Assembly (NCBI GenBank): GCA_963575745.1
Contig: CAUYUJ010000664.1
Location: 46,885 to 110,884, forward strand
From: Prorocentrum cordatum
Taxonomy: Eukaryota; Sar; Dinophyceae; Prorocentrales; Prorocentraceae
Direction: 5' to 3'
DNA length: 64,000 nucleotides
Part shown: piece by piece, positions 63,286-64,000 of the stretch
Layout of the letters: every line of letters starts with the position of its first letter
How positions within the stretch are numbered: position 1 is the first letter of the stretch
Position numbers and translations under genes: made by a program
The notes under the pieces: model-generated
The model's database searches: none
Told to the model about the DNA's origin: nothing
Seen by the model: the letters and a program-made list of their open reading frames with translations, nothing else

Positions 63286-63314
63286 GCCATTTCGGCTCAA
63301 GGCCTCGGCTCAAG
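63286..63314 (+). other. Tandem spliced-leader relics before an intact ORF
   Basis: 63286-63301 reads GCCATTTCGGCTCAAG, 15 of 16 identical to the 3-prime part of the dinoflagellate spliced leader. 63305-63314 reads TCGGCTCAAG, a second truncated copy. The ATG of the next gene is at 63339, 25 bp after the second relic. Confidence 0.9.
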
Positions 63315-63338
63315 GCCTCGGCGGCCGCGCCAGCGACA

Positions 63339-64000
63339 ATGGCCGACGACGCGGAGAGGTCACTGCAATCGTTGCTGTCTTTGGGCGACCCCTTTGCGCA
63401 GTTCCAGGGTGGGGCCCAGGAGAGCGGGGGCGCTGGCAACGAATCGCGCATGAATCCAACCTCAAACTCAGAGCCCCGCATGAGTCCCATCTCAGACTCA
63501 GAGTCCGAGGGGCGGAGCGCCGCCGACAAGGGCAAAGGCTGCAAGGGCGGGTGGCGCGCCAGCGGCAAGGGCGAGCCCGACAGCGACGGCGACGCGGAGA
63601 ACCCGAGGCGCAAGCAAGCGAGGATGACCTTCCTGTGGTACACCCCGCAGGCTCTCAAGGACGAGGAGGACATGGCAAAGCAGTTCGCCGTGCCATGGGC
63701 CATGCGCGGCCCGCCTCCTCCAAGCGAGGGGGGGGGGGCGACGATGTGGCGCGGCAACAGATGGTCAGAAGGCGAGCGGCGTTGGAAGAAACGCGGTGGC
63801 ACGTCCAGGGAGTTCTTCGAGGAGAAGTACGGCTACGGCGGCTGGGGCTGGCAAGCAGGCCACGTGCCGAAGCGGCCTTCGGACTACAAGGGCATGGGCG
63901 GGGGCAAGGGCGCCTCTTCCAGGAGCGGCAAAGGCCAGGAGCAGAGCAAGGGCGGCGCCTTCTCCGAGCGCAGCAAGGGCGGCAAGGACGGCAAGGGCAG
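63339..64000 (+). CDS. Intact ORF with leader relics, partial at window edge
   Basis: From the ATG at 63339 the frame is open for 220 codons to the end of the window. N-terminus: MADDAERSLQSLLSLGDPFA, then a Ser/Glu-rich part with two similar repeats (ESRMNPTSNSEPRMSPISDS), a GK-rich tract (DKGKGCKGGWRASGKGEPDS), basic RRKQARMTFLWYTPQ, ALKDEEDMAKQFAVPWAMRG, then RWSEGERRWKKRGGTSREFF, EEKYGYGGWGWQAGHVPKRP and a Gly/Ser/Lys tail still running at 64000. A run of 11 G (63728-63738) keeps the frame. GK/GS-rich tails suggest a nucleic-acid-binding, disordered protein. No enzymatic domain in the visible part. Likely a functional retrogene. Confidence 0.75.
   Translation, partial: MADDAERSLQSLLSLGDPFAQFQGGAQESGGAGNESRMNPTSNSEPRMSPISDSESEGRSAADKGKGCKGGWRASGKGEPDSDGDAENPRRKQARMTFLWYTPQALKDEEDMAKQFAVPWAMRGPPPPSEGGGATMWRGNRWSEGERRWKKRGGTSREFFEEKYGYGGWGWQAGHVPKRPSDYKGMGGGKGASSRSGKGQEQSKGGAFSERSKGGKDGKG

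Overview
This window looks like genomic DNA of a dinoflagellate with a large, repeat-rich genome. I cannot name the genus. The reasons are: four places where remnants of the dinoflagellate spliced leader (core GCCATTTTGGCTCAAG) sit in DNA just upstream of coding sequence; protein segments with the GKGK-rich and GCSKC-type tails common in dinoflagellate gene families; high GC with very abundant microsatellites and minisatellites; and almost all coding sequence on one strand for more than 50 kb. No rRNA, tRNA, CRISPR or bacterial-style operon was seen. Many ORF-like translations are read-through of low-complexity DNA and are left out.

Layout. 1-8.8 kb: a partial GK-rich coding fragment at the left edge, then simple and dispersed repeats. 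8.8-20.7 kb (minus): a decayed retroelement-like coding chain. Read in the coding direction it runs: RT lead-in, reverse transcriptase, Cys connector, RNase H, His/Cys segment, acidic/Pro linker, UPF1-like SF1 helicase, Cys-rich segments, acidic tail, GK-rich tail. 21-27 kb: spliced-leader relics, a frameshifted retrocopy of an unknown dinoflagellate gene (22.7-25.2 kb) and one clean single-exon ORF (25.86-26.68 kb). 27-37 kb: tandem and inverted satellite arrays rich in CG dinucleotide runs, with one short coding fragment near 28 kb. 37.0-41.7 kb (minus): a long multi-part gene headed by tandem spliced-leader relics, with a possible DDE-like (SDMGTE) motif. 42.4-55 kb (minus): a second decayed retroelement polyprotein. 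It contains a RING finger, Pro-rich spacers, a nearly complete DNMT3-like cytosine-5 methyltransferase and an AP-type (EEP) endonuclease. It ends before any reverse transcriptase. 55.5-61 kb: minisatellites, dispersed repeats and one hypothetical ORF. 61.2-64 kb (plus): a poly(A)-tailed copy of a multi-copy dinoflagellate gene flanked by AGCGAT/ATTCGCT palindromes, then an intact ORF with two tandem spliced-leader relics 25 bp before its ATG, running off the window.

The most informative observation is that the methyltransferase and endonuclease share one reading frame over 2.8 kb, broken only by isolated stop codons. This points to an ancestral DNMT-EEP polyprotein, i.e. a LINE-type element carrying its own DNA methyltransferase. 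DNMT capture by dinoflagellate retrotransposons is known in the literature; the RING finger here, and the RT-RNase H-helicase order in the 9-20 kb block, may be less well described. Most coding blocks are decayed by single nonsense codons and by indels near homopolymers, so they read as fossils or as sequence with some assembly error.

Limits: exon/intron boundaries cannot be set from sequence alone, dinoflagellate splice sites are often non-canonical, and all homology statements rest on motifs recognised by eye.
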